64,000 nt of DNA. Source: Echria macrotheca. Its lineage: Eukaryota > Ascomycota > Sordariomycetes > Sordariales > Schizotheciaceae. Each line of letters starts with the position of its first letter. Position 1 is the stretch's first letter. This document shows positions 1-9,198 of the stretch, in pieces. A model generated the notes under the pieces. It saw only the letters and a program-made list of their open reading frames with translations. It did no database searches and was not told where the DNA came from. The stretch is taken from contig MU839842.1 in NCBI GenBank assembly GCA_030411725.1, positions 744,001 through 808,000 on the forward strand, read 5' to 3'. Made by a program: the position numbers and the translations under genes.

Positions 1-963
1 GGGTATGTGTGGGTGTGTGCCGTGTTCTTCACACTTGCACCAACGTGGCAGTACTCGGCAATTTCTCCCGGTTTGGGATTCTAGTGTATTTCCTCTTATG
101 TGCGTTAGAGTAGCTGTGCCGCACAGCAAAGGGGTTTTCAGCCGAATACGGAAGCCATGGAACTTTGTGGAACGTACGTGTTGGTCTGTCTGTCGAGAAT
201 AACTTTGATAGGTTCGAAAAAGGAGGTAAAATAAAAAACGGGTTTCTAAGACAAGATCCAACTAGGAGGTACCCCACGTACGTATGGTCCGATCGATCGT
301 ATGAGGTAACATTGAATAAAGGTTCTGACGGGAATGAAAGTCGGATTCCAGAAGGATTCTGGGAGGGTGTCGAAAACCCGGGTAAGCCTATAGCGTTGCG
401 TACCAACTTTTGGGCCCTTGTAAGATGAGAAGCTTAGCGAAGCTTGAATTTGCCTGGCTGAGCTTATCTCGTTGCACATCCAACTCATTGTTGTTCCTGG
501 TGTCTCCACCTGTAGAACCACGGCACCGGAGGCACAGCGTAGTGCCATCATGCGCTCGGGAACGCGGCCCGCCGCCTGTCATCGATCCGCATATGTCGAT
601 CCGATCTTTATGGGCGACCGTTGGTAATTGAATAAATCCTACGCTCTGAGCTTGACTGTTTTAAGCCTAAGAAAGAACCCGTCAGCCTCGTCGGCATTCG
701 CTTGGCATAAACGTTGCATTACCATAATTCTGAGATATAGCTGAACGCATCTGGCTTCTACGCGCTCTCTAGCCCCTTTATTGATCAAATGGTTCGATGC
801 GATCCTGTAGACACAACTTGAAACGAAGCCGTCCGAGCCGAGCTTCCTCTTGTGGAATATGTTTCGAATCCAACACGCGGAAGATGGCCAACACGGCGGA
901 TCCGAGTCCACTCAGCGGGTCAAAAAAGGAGCGGACACTCCAAACTGTCCACTTGATAAAGTC
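1..963. other. intergenic sequence, no gene recognised
   Basis: No reading frame here has a recognisable domain, and the open frames on both strands are short and mutually overlapping. I see no RNA gene before the tRNA that begins at 964. Confidence 0.5.
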
Positions 964-1051
964 CGCCCGCGATGAGACTCGAACTCATAACATTCAGATG
1001 TCCACTTTTGTAGTAAAAGTCTGACGCACTAACCAATTGTGCTACGCGGGC
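964..1051 (-). tRNA. tRNA-Lys (UUU) with a 14-nt intron
   Basis: On the minus strand the segment folds as a complete cloverleaf. The acceptor is GCCCGCG paired with CGCGGGC, followed by discriminator G. The D-stem is GCAC/GTGC, the anticodon stem TCAGA/TCTGA, and the T-arm ATGAG-TTCGAGT-CTCAT. The anticodon loop reads C-T-TTT-A, so the anticodon is UUU (lysine), at 1017-1015. A 14-nt insertion (1013-1000) lies directly 3' of position 37, the canonical site of eukaryotic nuclear tRNA introns, and its removal restores a 7-nt loop. The spliced length is 74 nt. Box A (near TAGCACAATTGG) and box B (GTTCGAGTCTC) are present as internal polymerase III promoters. Confidence 0.93.
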
Positions 1052-1948
1052 TTGTATTTTGTTGGTGTTGTTGAGTCGAGTTGTGGAAAGAGTTTATGTG
1101 CAGCTCGTGAGTTGGCGGCGCGTCCATGTTCACAATGAGACGGTCACTCAAAGCAGAGACTCATTCTGCGACGACATTCCAACGCCTGATAGGGGAGAAG
1201 AAGAAAGGGCAAGTGGAACGATACGTGGCTATTGTCAAGAATTAAAACATTTTGACAATTTGCGGTAGAGCTTGTAGTGGTTGAGTAGGTAGCATCGAGG
1301 CTTGAGTGCATCATCTGGTATACTGGCTTAGAGCGATATCGATATACGCCTCATCACAATATCCGTAAAAGCTTTTGAAGAAAATCTAAGGTGAGATCTG
1401 ATCACATGAGCCTTCTCACCGAAAAAAAATCTGGATTGCATTCCCTCCATCGAGGAGCAAATTGCAGTGATAGCCGTTCACCGGCGTTCACCGATAAAAT
1501 TGCAGAGATGACGCTTCACCGAGGCGAAATTTTCTTCACCGAGGCCGAAAATTACAGGGACATGTTCACCATCGACCGGCGACCGCACACCTTTCGAAAC
1601 CTGAGAACAATATTGGCCCAATTCCGTGGCCGCTGGCGATATGCGGACCTGACCGCGCTGACTGTTGAAACCTAGGTAATTTGTTGCTATGCGCGCTTCT
1701 CTGACTAAAATCGCAGAATGGATTATGCCTGTTACCGACGTCTCGTCAAGCAGAAGATAGTCGATGCTACCAAGCTGTCCATGGTGGAGGCGGTAGCACT
1801 AGGTGAGGCGGGTAAGGGATAAAGTTCCTCAGCATTATCGTCTGGCAGCTGGGCTAGGTACAGTCTTTCTTCACCTTTAAGTCTATATTCTATTCCCTCA
1901 TTCACCTTCATGTCTAACAAATCCAACAAACTGTCAAATAATTAGCAC
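1052..1948. other. intergenic; contains a degenerate tandem repeat
   Basis: No gene is recognised. At about 1410-1565 the heptamer TTCACCG recurs, several times followed by a short A/T-rich tail, which looks like a decayed minisatellite of roughly 20-25 bp units. Open frames across it show no known domain. Confidence 0.4.
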
Positions 1949-3178
1949 CTACCTCGTAACCTCGTCAAACCAGTCAAAAATCCGCTGGTTTGCCAGCACC
2001 GTTGCACCGAAATGACAATGATTTTCCGCCGCGTCCTCAGAACCTAGACTCTCAAAGTGGCATCTGTCCCCGAGCGTGTCACGGACCTGCTCCGGCTGGC
2101 CCTGGAAGAACTGGTCCGCCTGCGCGCAGCCTACCCATACGGGGCCTCTGACCTTTTCCTCAATACCGCGCAGCGTAAACGCCTTGAGCTTCTCGAGTAG
2201 CGCGGCCCCGTCCGCGACGGCGAAGCTCCATAGCCCCTGTTCAAACGCCCACTTGGCGTCGGTCGGCGCCCTGCCCTCCCTTATGAGACGCTCCATAGCA
2301 GCCGCCAACACGGCGTCGTCGGTGTCGAACTCCAGCCCCGTCGCCTTGACAAACATGCGTTTGAAGATGTGGAAGTTATCGTATACGCCGTCGTCGGCCA
2401 CCGTCGCGGCGAGCCGGGGCTCGTACGCGGCGGCCCGCACGGCCAGGTACCCGCCCATGGAGGCTCCGATCAGGCCGATCCGGCGGGAGTCCACCTCGGG
2501 CCGGGTCAACACGTGGTCCACCACGGGAGTCACGACGCGCTCCCAGTCTGGGATGTAGCCCAGGCCCTGGTGGCGGCGCGGGGACGCCTGGCCGGGCCCT
2601 TCGAACAGCAGCACGTGGCAGCCGCGGTCGAGAGCAGCAAAACCGAACATGTGGAGCATCTCGTCGACGGAACCATCAAAGCCCGTGTGGATGATCAGCG
2701 TCGGCCGCGGTGGGCTGGTCTCGGCGGTGGCGCGGAAGTACGTGCACGGGATGTCGAAGCCCTGCGGGAGCGAGCCCGTGGCCGACTTGTCGGCGCGCAG
2801 GACGAGGTGCTCGGCGGGGATGGGCAGCAGCGCCACGGCCCTGCGGAAGGCAGCGTCGGCGCGGTCCCAGCTGTCGTTGATGCGCGGGTCCGCCGGGTTG
2901 CCGTGCAGGTAGAAGTCGACGGCGCGGTAGTAGGTGGCCGCGCGGAAGAAGGCGTCGCGCGCTGACACGGGGTGCTTGGCCGAGTCGATGGCCTTGGCTT
3001 GGGCGTAGACGCGCTCCGCCAGGGCGAACATCACGCTGTAGTAGCTCTCCGGGTTACCCGCCTCGATCTTGGCGGCCGCCGTGAGCAGCTCGCCCACGTC
3101 GGCGCCGTGGTATGGGGCTTGGGACAGAAGACGCAGCAACTCGAAGTGGAAGCTGTTATCGCTGCTGAGTCGCATCAT
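1949..3178 (-). CDS. alpha/beta hydrolase (S33/DUF1100-like, dihydropseudooxynicotine-hydrolase type)
   Basis: A single-exon frame of 409 residues. A helical N-terminal region (about 1-150) precedes an alpha/beta hydrolase fold. The nucleophile elbow is G-A-S-M-G-G with Ser240. A conserved block around residues 184-196 (ALDRGCHVLLFEGPG) is typical of this family. Asp355, in a VWVGCAQAD segment, and His387 or His389, in ENHCHF, are the likely acid and base. Relatives with this long helical N-terminus hydrolyse C-C or ester bonds in aromatic or polyketide-type substrates, but the substrate here cannot be read from sequence. No signal peptide is visible, so a cytosolic enzyme is likely. An in-frame second Met directly follows the first. 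No secondary-metabolite cluster genes flank it. Confidence 0.82.
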   Translation of the reverse strand: MMRLSSDNSFHFELLRLLSQAPYHGADVGELLTAAAKIEAGNPESYYSVMFALAERVYAQAKAIDSAKHPVSARDAFFRAATYYRAVDFYLHGNPADPRINDSWDRADAAFRRAVALLPIPAEHLVLRADKSATGSLPQGFDIPCTYFRATAETSPPRPTLIIHTGFDGSVDEMLHMFGFAALDRGCHVLLFEGPGQASPRRHQGLGYIPDWERVVTPVVDHVLTRPEVDSRRIGLIGASMGGYLAVRAAAYEPRLAATVADDGVYDNFHIFKRMFVKATGLEFDTDDAVLAAAMERLIREGRAPTDAKWAFEQGLWSFAVADGAALLEKLKAFTLRGIEEKVRGPVWVGCAQADQFFQGQPEQVRDTLGDRCHFESLGSEDAAENHCHFGATVLANQRIFDWFDEVTR

Positions 3179-4023
3179 CTTTGCAAGACGTTGAATATGA
3201 ATATTTGGGAAGCTGTCGTCGAAGGTTGCTAAAATGATTGCTAATACAAGGTGTCTGCTTGTTGGAATGGGAAACTGCTGATCTGGATGAGTGAGAGATG
3301 ATCAAGAACATGACTATATCCTGTGGGATTTATAGATGTCGACCCAGATGGCATCAGCTATTATTCTAGCTATCTTTCTATCTTTGATGTCTTTGTGGTT
3401 TCCAGCTGCGATTAGCTAAGGCAACCCAGCGGGAACGTCATGATGCATGTTTCCCTGAATTGTGAGTGGTTACCCAGGAAGCGCCGACTACCGACTGAAC
3501 TGCAACTCTGCAAGTCCGAACAAAAGCGAGCCGTGCAACGGAAGGCGAAAACCCGACAGGCGAAAAAGCGAAAAGGCGAACAGCCAAATCGGCGACAGTC
3601 GGACAGGCGAACGGGTCACGGTGGTAGGAGGTTTGAGTCCAACATTTTCGTACGGGATTTGCACCAAAAAATGTTGGAACCCAAACCTCCCACCACGTGC
3701 GGGCGAACGGCCGGAAGAGAGTCGCCCCCGTCCGGACGGCGTAAGATCGGAGGAATTCGGTGCGCCGAGACTAGGCTCCGTTGTGGAGTCTTGGCGCCGG
3801 CCGGGTGGGGCCGTGTTAAGCGAATCCGAGCGGATGCGGGAAGCCCAGGCTTGGCGCCGGGAATGTTTGGGAACTGACGACATCTTGGCGCGCCCTCAAA
3901 GTATTGAGACGCAAGTATAAGAGTCCTGTAGGTGTCAGCTTGATGCTTAATCTGACCTCACCTCATCGTCTTCATCACCTCAACACCAAACGACACAACT
4001 TGAACACAAGCGAGATCACGGAC
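3179..4023. other. divergent intergenic region between hydrolase and GST
   Basis: This is the shared upstream region of two divergently transcribed genes. It is A/G-rich near 3520-3620 and contains a long snap-back hairpin listed separately at 3621-3696. No gene is recognised. Confidence 0.5.
3621..3696. repeat. long inverted repeat (hairpin), 28-29-nt arms
   Basis: The left arm 3621-3648 and right arm 3668-3696 are near-perfect reverse complements around a 19-nt loop. By eye the arms differ at a few positions, two of which are G-to-A type (GGTAGG vs GGTGGG, TTTGAG vs TTTGGG), plus one extra base. It could be a folded-back repeat remnant or a regulatory stem in the hydrolase/GST divergent promoter. 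Confidence 0.75.
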
Positions 4024-4952
4024 ATGGCGTCGACTGAGGAGATCCCGAAACCCAAAATCAAGCTCTACTGGTACGTATTTCTCCGACCAAGCATTTAAAA
4101 ATAGACGACTAACATGAAAAGGCTCAACGACTCCCGAGCCCAGCGCATCGTCTGGCTGCTCGAGGAACTTGGCCTCGACTACGAGGTCGTCATCTTCCAC
4201 CGCGACCCGCAGACCATGTTCGCTCCGCCCGAGCTTGCCCGTGTGCACCCGCTCGGAAAAGCTCCCGCGGTGGGTTTGACGTATCCCGGCGAGGAAAACG
4301 AGACGGTTCTTGTAGAGAGCGGTTTTATCACACAATATTTGTGTGACCGCTTCGGAGAGGGTACCGGGCTTGTTCCGCCACGGTATGCGCCGGGTGATGC
4401 TGCGAATGAGGGGAAGAAGGAGACGGAAGCGTGGATGAGATATCAGCATCTGCTGCACTATGCCGAGGGGAGCTTGATGCCGCCTTTGCTTGTTGCGTTG
4501 ATCCTTAGTAGTACGTCCCCTTTCATTCAACATCCTACACAGGGCATTCCAAAAGCGAAAAGACGACGAATACTAACCGAGCAACAGTAATGAAAGGCCC
4601 CAAAATCCCCTTCTTCATCCGCCCCGTCGTCGGCGCAGTCGCCGACAAACTCTACGCGGTCTTTGTCCGGCCTAATATGGAGAAACACCTCGCCTTCCTC
4701 GAGCAGCTGCTCGACACGGCGCCTAGTGGCGGGCCGTATCTTTGCGGTGATAAACTCACAGCCGCGGATATCCTCATGTCGTACCCCCTGCTGACGGTCC
4801 GACCGAGGCTGCAGCCGTTGGAGAGCAAAGGGAAGTTGTTAGAGGGGTATCCCAAGCTTTGGGCTTATGTCGACCGGTTGGAGAAGGAGGAGGGATATAA
4901 GCGGGCGATGAAGCGGATGGAGAAGGTTGAGGGCACTATTCGAGGTAAATAG
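4024..4952 (+). CDS. glutathione S-transferase, GTT1-like, 3 exons
   Basis: Exons 4024-4070, 4122-4510 and 4588-4952 join in frame to give 266 residues. Intron 1 is 51 nt (GTACGT...AAAAG, with the branch-like sequence GACTAAC). Intron 2 is 77 nt (GTACGT...CAACAG, branch TACTAAC). The first exon is only 47 nt. The N-terminal thioredoxin-like domain shows LYW-LNDSRAQRIVWLLEELG at residues 14-32, where the serine/arginine region binds glutathione in GTT1-type enzymes, and a cis-Pro block (GKAPAVG) follows. The helical C-terminal domain includes GGPYLCGDKLTAADILMSYP, a hallmark of the class. It conjugates glutathione to electrophiles or reduces peroxides. Its stop lies 31 bp from the stop of the convergent HET-like gene. 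Confidence 0.93.
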
Positions 4953-4983
4953 GTAGAAGCAAGATGTCAAGACCAACCACAAT

Positions 4984-6363
4984 TCACAGTATAACTGTCT
5001 CACCACAATGCCCCTCGGGAAGTATCCCAAAGAAAACACCAGGAGTGTACAAGACACCACCAGCCGAATCGTCCTTCTGATACCGCCCCAGGGCAGGCGA
5101 CCCTAGCCTCCACTCGATCCCGACGGCAACAATGATTTCCAACTCGGAAGCGTCCCCGAGACGTGTCTGCGGGAAGAATAGCCCATCATTTGTCTCCACA
5201 CACTCGCTGCTTCCCGTAAAGCCCATCTCGCAAAGTGCTTCAAATGCGGCGTGCTCCAACTCCAGATCCGCATAAGACCGCGCCGGCTTATAGCCCTCCA
5301 ACCACCGCGCAACAAAACCCCTCGAATCATCGGATATCGGTCCAGGCCGAAACACCACAACATCCTCAACCACAACCTTATCCCCATCCGCTCGACCACG
5401 CAGCCCACTCCCCCGACTCGACAACCTCAAAATAGCAGGCAGCCTCTCATCCTCCACCGGCCGCCACCGCCTCCCCTCCCTCGCATCCCTCCCCACCGAG
5501 CTAAACACAAACGAATAGTCCCCCTTCTTCTCGCAAAGGGCCATAAACGCCTCACACGGACTCTTCGCCTCCCTAACAACACTCGCCGCCGGCTCCGTCG
5601 AAATCGCCCCCATCATGGCATAGAAATGATCCTCCACCCTCGTCTGCGTCCGCTCGTCCATAATAGCCATGACCTGCAGCGCCGAGCGCTCGAGATACAT
5701 CGCGACCGCACAGTCGACCATCACATCCTCGAAGGCGTTCAGTCTCGGATGCTTGCTCGACCGCTCTTCCACACCGAGACTATTAATCGCATGGCCCAGA
5801 TACGAGAACAGCTGCAGACAATCGACCAACACACCAGGGGGTGCATCATGACACGTCACCCTTAGCCGTCTGGCATTGACAGCCTCCTGGTACGTCCACG
5901 CGCGGGTGACCCAGTCCTCCCGTTCCAGCGCGTCGAGATGGCTCGGCAACAAGTTCTCCTCGCGGCCGATCTGTTCGAGCGCGGGGAGTGCGCGGCCGGT
6001 GAGCACGACGATGACTTCCTCGGCGCGGGAGTAGATGAAGCCCATGCTCTCGAGCGTCGCGGCGCGCTCGGCGGGCGAGTCGAGCCCCGGTACGCAGAAC
6101 GCGTCGACCCAGAATGCGCGGCTGAGGGGGCGCTGGGTGAGGACGGCGTGCAGGGCGGGGATGGTCCGGTCGGAGACGAGCTCAGACGGACAAAAGGGGC
6201 TGGGGGTTCGCCCTGTGCCCCAGGAGTAGGAGATGCATATGAACGGTGCTGGGGATGGGGACGGGTCGAGGGGTTGGGCTTGGAGGCCCAGGGTGAGGTT
6301 CGCGACGTGGAGGTGGGGACCCTCGGCCTCGGGGGTGTCTGGACTGAGGACGAAGAGTTGCAT
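4984..6363 (-). CDS. HET-domain-like protein (heterokaryon incompatibility type)
   Basis: A single-exon frame of 459 residues. Blocks of a HET domain are readable: ICISYSWG near residue 45, FWVDAFCVPG near 106 with the conserved aromatic-Asp-x-x-Cys pattern, ESMGFIYSRAEEVIVVLTG near 125, and DWVTRAWTYQEA near 155, the W-x-R-x-W-T-x-Q-E signature. HET domains act as NAD-hydrolysing/TIR-like or cell-death effector modules in fungal non-self recognition. The C-terminal 250 residues are not recognised. The gene is convergent with the GST, with 31 bp between stops. Whether this allele is active cannot be told from sequence. Confidence 0.83.
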   Translation of the reverse strand: MQLFVLSPDTPEAEGPHLHVANLTLGLQAQPLDPSPSPAPFICISYSWGTGRTPSPFCPSELVSDRTIPALHAVLTQRPLSRAFWVDAFCVPGLDSPAERAATLESMGFIYSRAEEVIVVLTGRALPALEQIGREENLLPSHLDALEREDWVTRAWTYQEAVNARRLRVTCHDAPPGVLVDCLQLFSYLGHAINSLGVEERSSKHPRLNAFEDVMVDCAVAMYLERSALQVMAIMDERTQTRVEDHFYAMMGAISTEPAASVVREAKSPCEAFMALCEKKGDYSFVFSSVGRDAREGRRWRPVEDERLPAILRLSSRGSGLRGRADGDKVVVEDVVVFRPGPISDDSRGFVARWLEGYKPARSYADLELEHAAFEALCEMGFTGSSECVETNDGLFFPQTRLGDASELEIIVAVGIEWRLGSPALGRYQKDDSAGGVLYTPGVFFGILPEGHCGETVIL

Positions 6364-7096
6364 GTTTGGCTGTTAGGGACGCTAGGTATATGAAGTGTGT
6401 TAAGCTACTGGCAGGGAGAATGTCCTTTCCTTGCGGGCGATGATACGGTTGGTATCGAGAAAGGCGTGATGGAGATGAAGTCTATGTGCCGCAGGTGCGC
6501 AAGGCTCCCATAACCAGACGTGGCTTGTTCTTAGTGGGGGTCGTTGCTTTTCGCCAAAAATGGCGTCTGATAGGGGTGCACCCCCCTTTTGATCCGTACG
6601 CATACCCAGAACTTCATGGACAATTCGTCTAGGCCTTCCGCTTAGTGATGCTTATATCTATTACTAGTTGTTGATGTTAGGGTTTGTTTAAAAGTGGGTC
6701 TAGTACCCTGTGGTTACCGTGCTTTGCACGCTGTGACTACAGTGTAACAACCTTAGTAACCCGTGACCTGTAAGGGTCCTGACCAAGAGGGACAGCTAGA
6801 AGCGGTTGTGTCACGAGGGCGGTCACGCAGGTGGCTGCAATCGCTGGCAATCGTAGTTAATTGCAAGGTGAGGAAGCAAGAGGAAAGATCTTGCTTCCTC
6901 GGAAGGAATCTAATCTACAGAAGTGGGGTGGGGCGTAGCCCCACTACCGATAAGATAACGGCGGGGTCAGACCTGCAGGCCTGACCACGTGACCCAGCCG
7001 TGACAGGTTGTATGCGACGAGTAACAAGTGCTCCAACACCACGATCATCAACCAACTTTCATCAACCAACTTTGCAACCCTAGTTGAACCCTGATA
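6364..7096. other. upstream region with three consecutive hairpins
   Basis: Between the divergent HET-like and zinc-finger genes. From about 6868 the sequence contains a 12-bp perfect stem (GAGGAAGCAAGA), then GTGGGGC-gta-GCCCCAC, then a near-palindrome centred on CCTGCAGG. Closer to the ATG at 7097 a 14-mer (ATCAACCAACTTTC/G) is duplicated in tandem. The hairpin style resembles that in the LTRs at 15003, so a decayed solo LTR of another family is possible. Confidence 0.5.
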
Positions 7097-7633
7097 ATGA
7101 CCAACACGATCCGATGTGGATGTGGCAAGTGGCTCAAGGATGCTGCCGCCTATTTCAAGCACGTCATGTCGCCTGAGCATTTGGCGCCTACGGCCCAGCT
7201 TAACGCAAGCACAAGTGCCAGAAAATCCAAGCCGCTGAGGACCTCAGTTGCCCCCGTGTATCGCCCTCGCGAGCCTCCTCCTGCGCTTGGCCCGACCCTG
7301 ACCCCGATCCCGCTGACTGCAGATTCGAGTGACAAGGCAAATGAACAAAAGTGCGATTGCGGCCGGGTCATCAAGGGTGGCGCCAACGGTCTCCGAGACC
7401 ATCGCCTCAACTCGGCAGTTCACAACAAGGACACGACCAAGAGGGCGGTCAAGCGCACCGTAACTAATAAGAAGAAGGGAACTGCGAGCAGCTGGAGTTC
7501 GGACGGCGCTACGGGCACGTGGGCAGTTGATAAGACTTCCTACTCCGACGGCGGTATGGACTGGTCGATTTGTGACAAGGACTGTGGTTGGTGTGGCAGC
7601 TGCATGGATACTGCGATTGTGGTTTGGGATTAG
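7097..7633 (+). CDS. small protein with two degenerate C-x-C zinc fingers
   Basis: A single-exon frame of 178 residues. Two motifs of similar layout are visible: C-G-C-G...H...H at residues 7-28 (IRCGCGKWLKDAAAYFKHV...PEH) and C-D-C-G...H...H at about 86-109 (KCDCGRVIKG...LRDHRLNSAVH). Both have a C-x-C pair followed after about 12 residues by an H-x5/6-H pair, like a compressed C2H2 finger. A Pro-rich linker separates them. A lysine-rich stretch (about 115-130) could bind nucleic acid or target the nucleus. The C-terminus has a cysteine cluster (C-x3-C-x2-C-x2-C). I know no named family. It is preceded by hairpin-rich DNA. Confidence 0.6.
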   Translation: MTNTIRCGCGKWLKDAAAYFKHVMSPEHLAPTAQLNASTSARKSKPLRTSVAPVYRPREPPPALGPTLTPIPLTADSSDKANEQKCDCGRVIKGGANGLRDHRLNSAVHNKDTTKRAVKRTVTNKKKGTASSWSSDGATGTWAVDKTSYSDGGMDWSICDKDCGWCGSCMDTAIVVWD

Positions 7634-9198
7634 ATATCCGAGTGGCATATCACAGGCGGATATCGTGGCGACAGAAATGCGAGCATGTATTTGAAAGGAG
7701 AAGTGAAAGCCTGTTTAACAGTACGTGATTTCAAGTGTGTCTTATTACCCACCACCCCCGCCACCACCACCAGAGTCACCGCCCGAGGAGCCGGATTCCC
7801 CTTCTTCCCCTTCCACGCCTCTGCCTCTGCCCTTGGAAACTTGGTTGCCCATCTTGTAGATGTAGTGTTGTAGATTGAGCAAGTTTAGTTCTGTCTGTGC
7901 TAGCACTGGAACGTTAGAAATTGATCTCCAAAGGAAAGCCTCCTGCCCAACATGGCGGATGCCGAGTAAGTACTTACCAGATTAAAGAATCCCCTCAGAC
8001 TTGTCAAAGGTGAGCTACCTACTGCGCCAGGATCGGGAAGGGGATCACCTTTTATGTCCAAATGTACAGTCTCGCAAGGCTCTGAAAGTGACGTATACCC
8101 GAAGATCCTAGTCAGGGTTGAGCCTGAAAATGAGTCACTACGACATTTCAATGATTGGTTAATAGGCACTTGGCATGAAATGTATGCCAAGAGGAGGGGT
8201 ATGCCCTTTGGAAGGGTGAGTGGTTGGTGATCTGTTTCACAGCGCAGTGGCTGCCTAAAACAACTCCGAAGGTTCCGAACACGTGCGAGCAGCCAAATGA
8301 CAGATTTTGACGGGAATTATTTAGTGAAGGTGTTCGAGGTTAATTCGGCATATGTTGTTGAGGATGTTGTTAGAAGGGGAGCATGGACTTTTCTACAAGA
8401 TATAGGCATCATGGTATTATTTTGTATAACTTACCGTCGAGCGTCGAATCGACACTGTATTTCTGGAATAGGCATTAATAAGCAACACCTGCAGGCGCCT
8501 CCTGTGTTCGTCACATTTGCGCTCGCTAATGAGAGAACTACAAGCTCCGTTTACGCCACCGGGGATGCGGGGCAATTATTTTACATCTTCAACGCTGTCA
8601 GAAAGAAGAGTCCCTGAATATCCGGTCAGCAAGATTAACTGGCAGCCTGGCATAGCCAGGCTGACCATATCACTCAGCCACTGGCACGACGTAACCGTCG
8701 TCATACAACAAGACCTTAGGTCTGCAGAGCTCTCAGCTCACGAAGACAGGATTTGCGCCCAAGTACGGGCTTGGTTCACGCGGCGAGTAAACGCAGGGTC
8801 GGTCACGGAGGAGTTCCAGGAAGGAAGAAGTATAGGTAAGAATAGAGGGAAAAGTCCTGTATCTTGAGTAAGGTACCTAGGCCAGAGCTCAATGCTGTAA
8901 CCCACCCACCCCCAACTGCTGTTCTTACCCTGGCTGTCAGCCTGGATTGCACTACTACCGCCCCTTCACTCTGGCTGGAAATAACAGGTATGAAAATAAT
9001 GAGCTAACCTGAGCCCCGAAACGATGGAACATGAATCGCCAGTACGTGCGACCACAACGCCCCAGACATACTACCAACAACTGCGTGTAATCTCGTACAC
9101 GTCCCAGAACATGGACATCCCACATGAACAGATACCTTCGACATTTCTTGAACTTGAGATCCCATCAAAATCGAAACAGAACACGCAACCCAGATTCA
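7634..9198. other. intergenic; only a candidate micro-ORF recognised
   Basis: Apart from the short minus-strand ORF at 7745-7852, the open frames here are short with no recognisable domain, and some overlap each other on opposite strands. I see no RNA gene. Confidence 0.45.
7745..7852 (-). CDS. candidate 35-residue glycine-rich microprotein with N-myristoylation-like start
   Basis: A minus-strand ORF of 36 codons starts MGNQVSKGRGRGV and ends in a run of eight glycines before TAA. M-G-x-x-x-S is the consensus for N-myristoyltransferase, followed by basic residues (K, R, R) and then an acidic Gly/Ser-rich tail, a pattern typical of short membrane-anchored proteins. The start context is unremarkable. 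There is no transcript evidence, and a glycine run can arise from simple GGT/GGC repeats, so confidence is low. It could also be a first exon of a longer gene. Confidence 0.35.
   Translation of the reverse strand: MGNQVSKGRGRGVEGEEGESGSSGGDSGGGGGGGG

Noticed and set aside
2076..2965. Long plus-strand frames opposite the alpha/beta hydrolase
   Set aside because: Antisense shadows of a G+C-rich coding region. The minus strand has the conserved hydrolase motifs.
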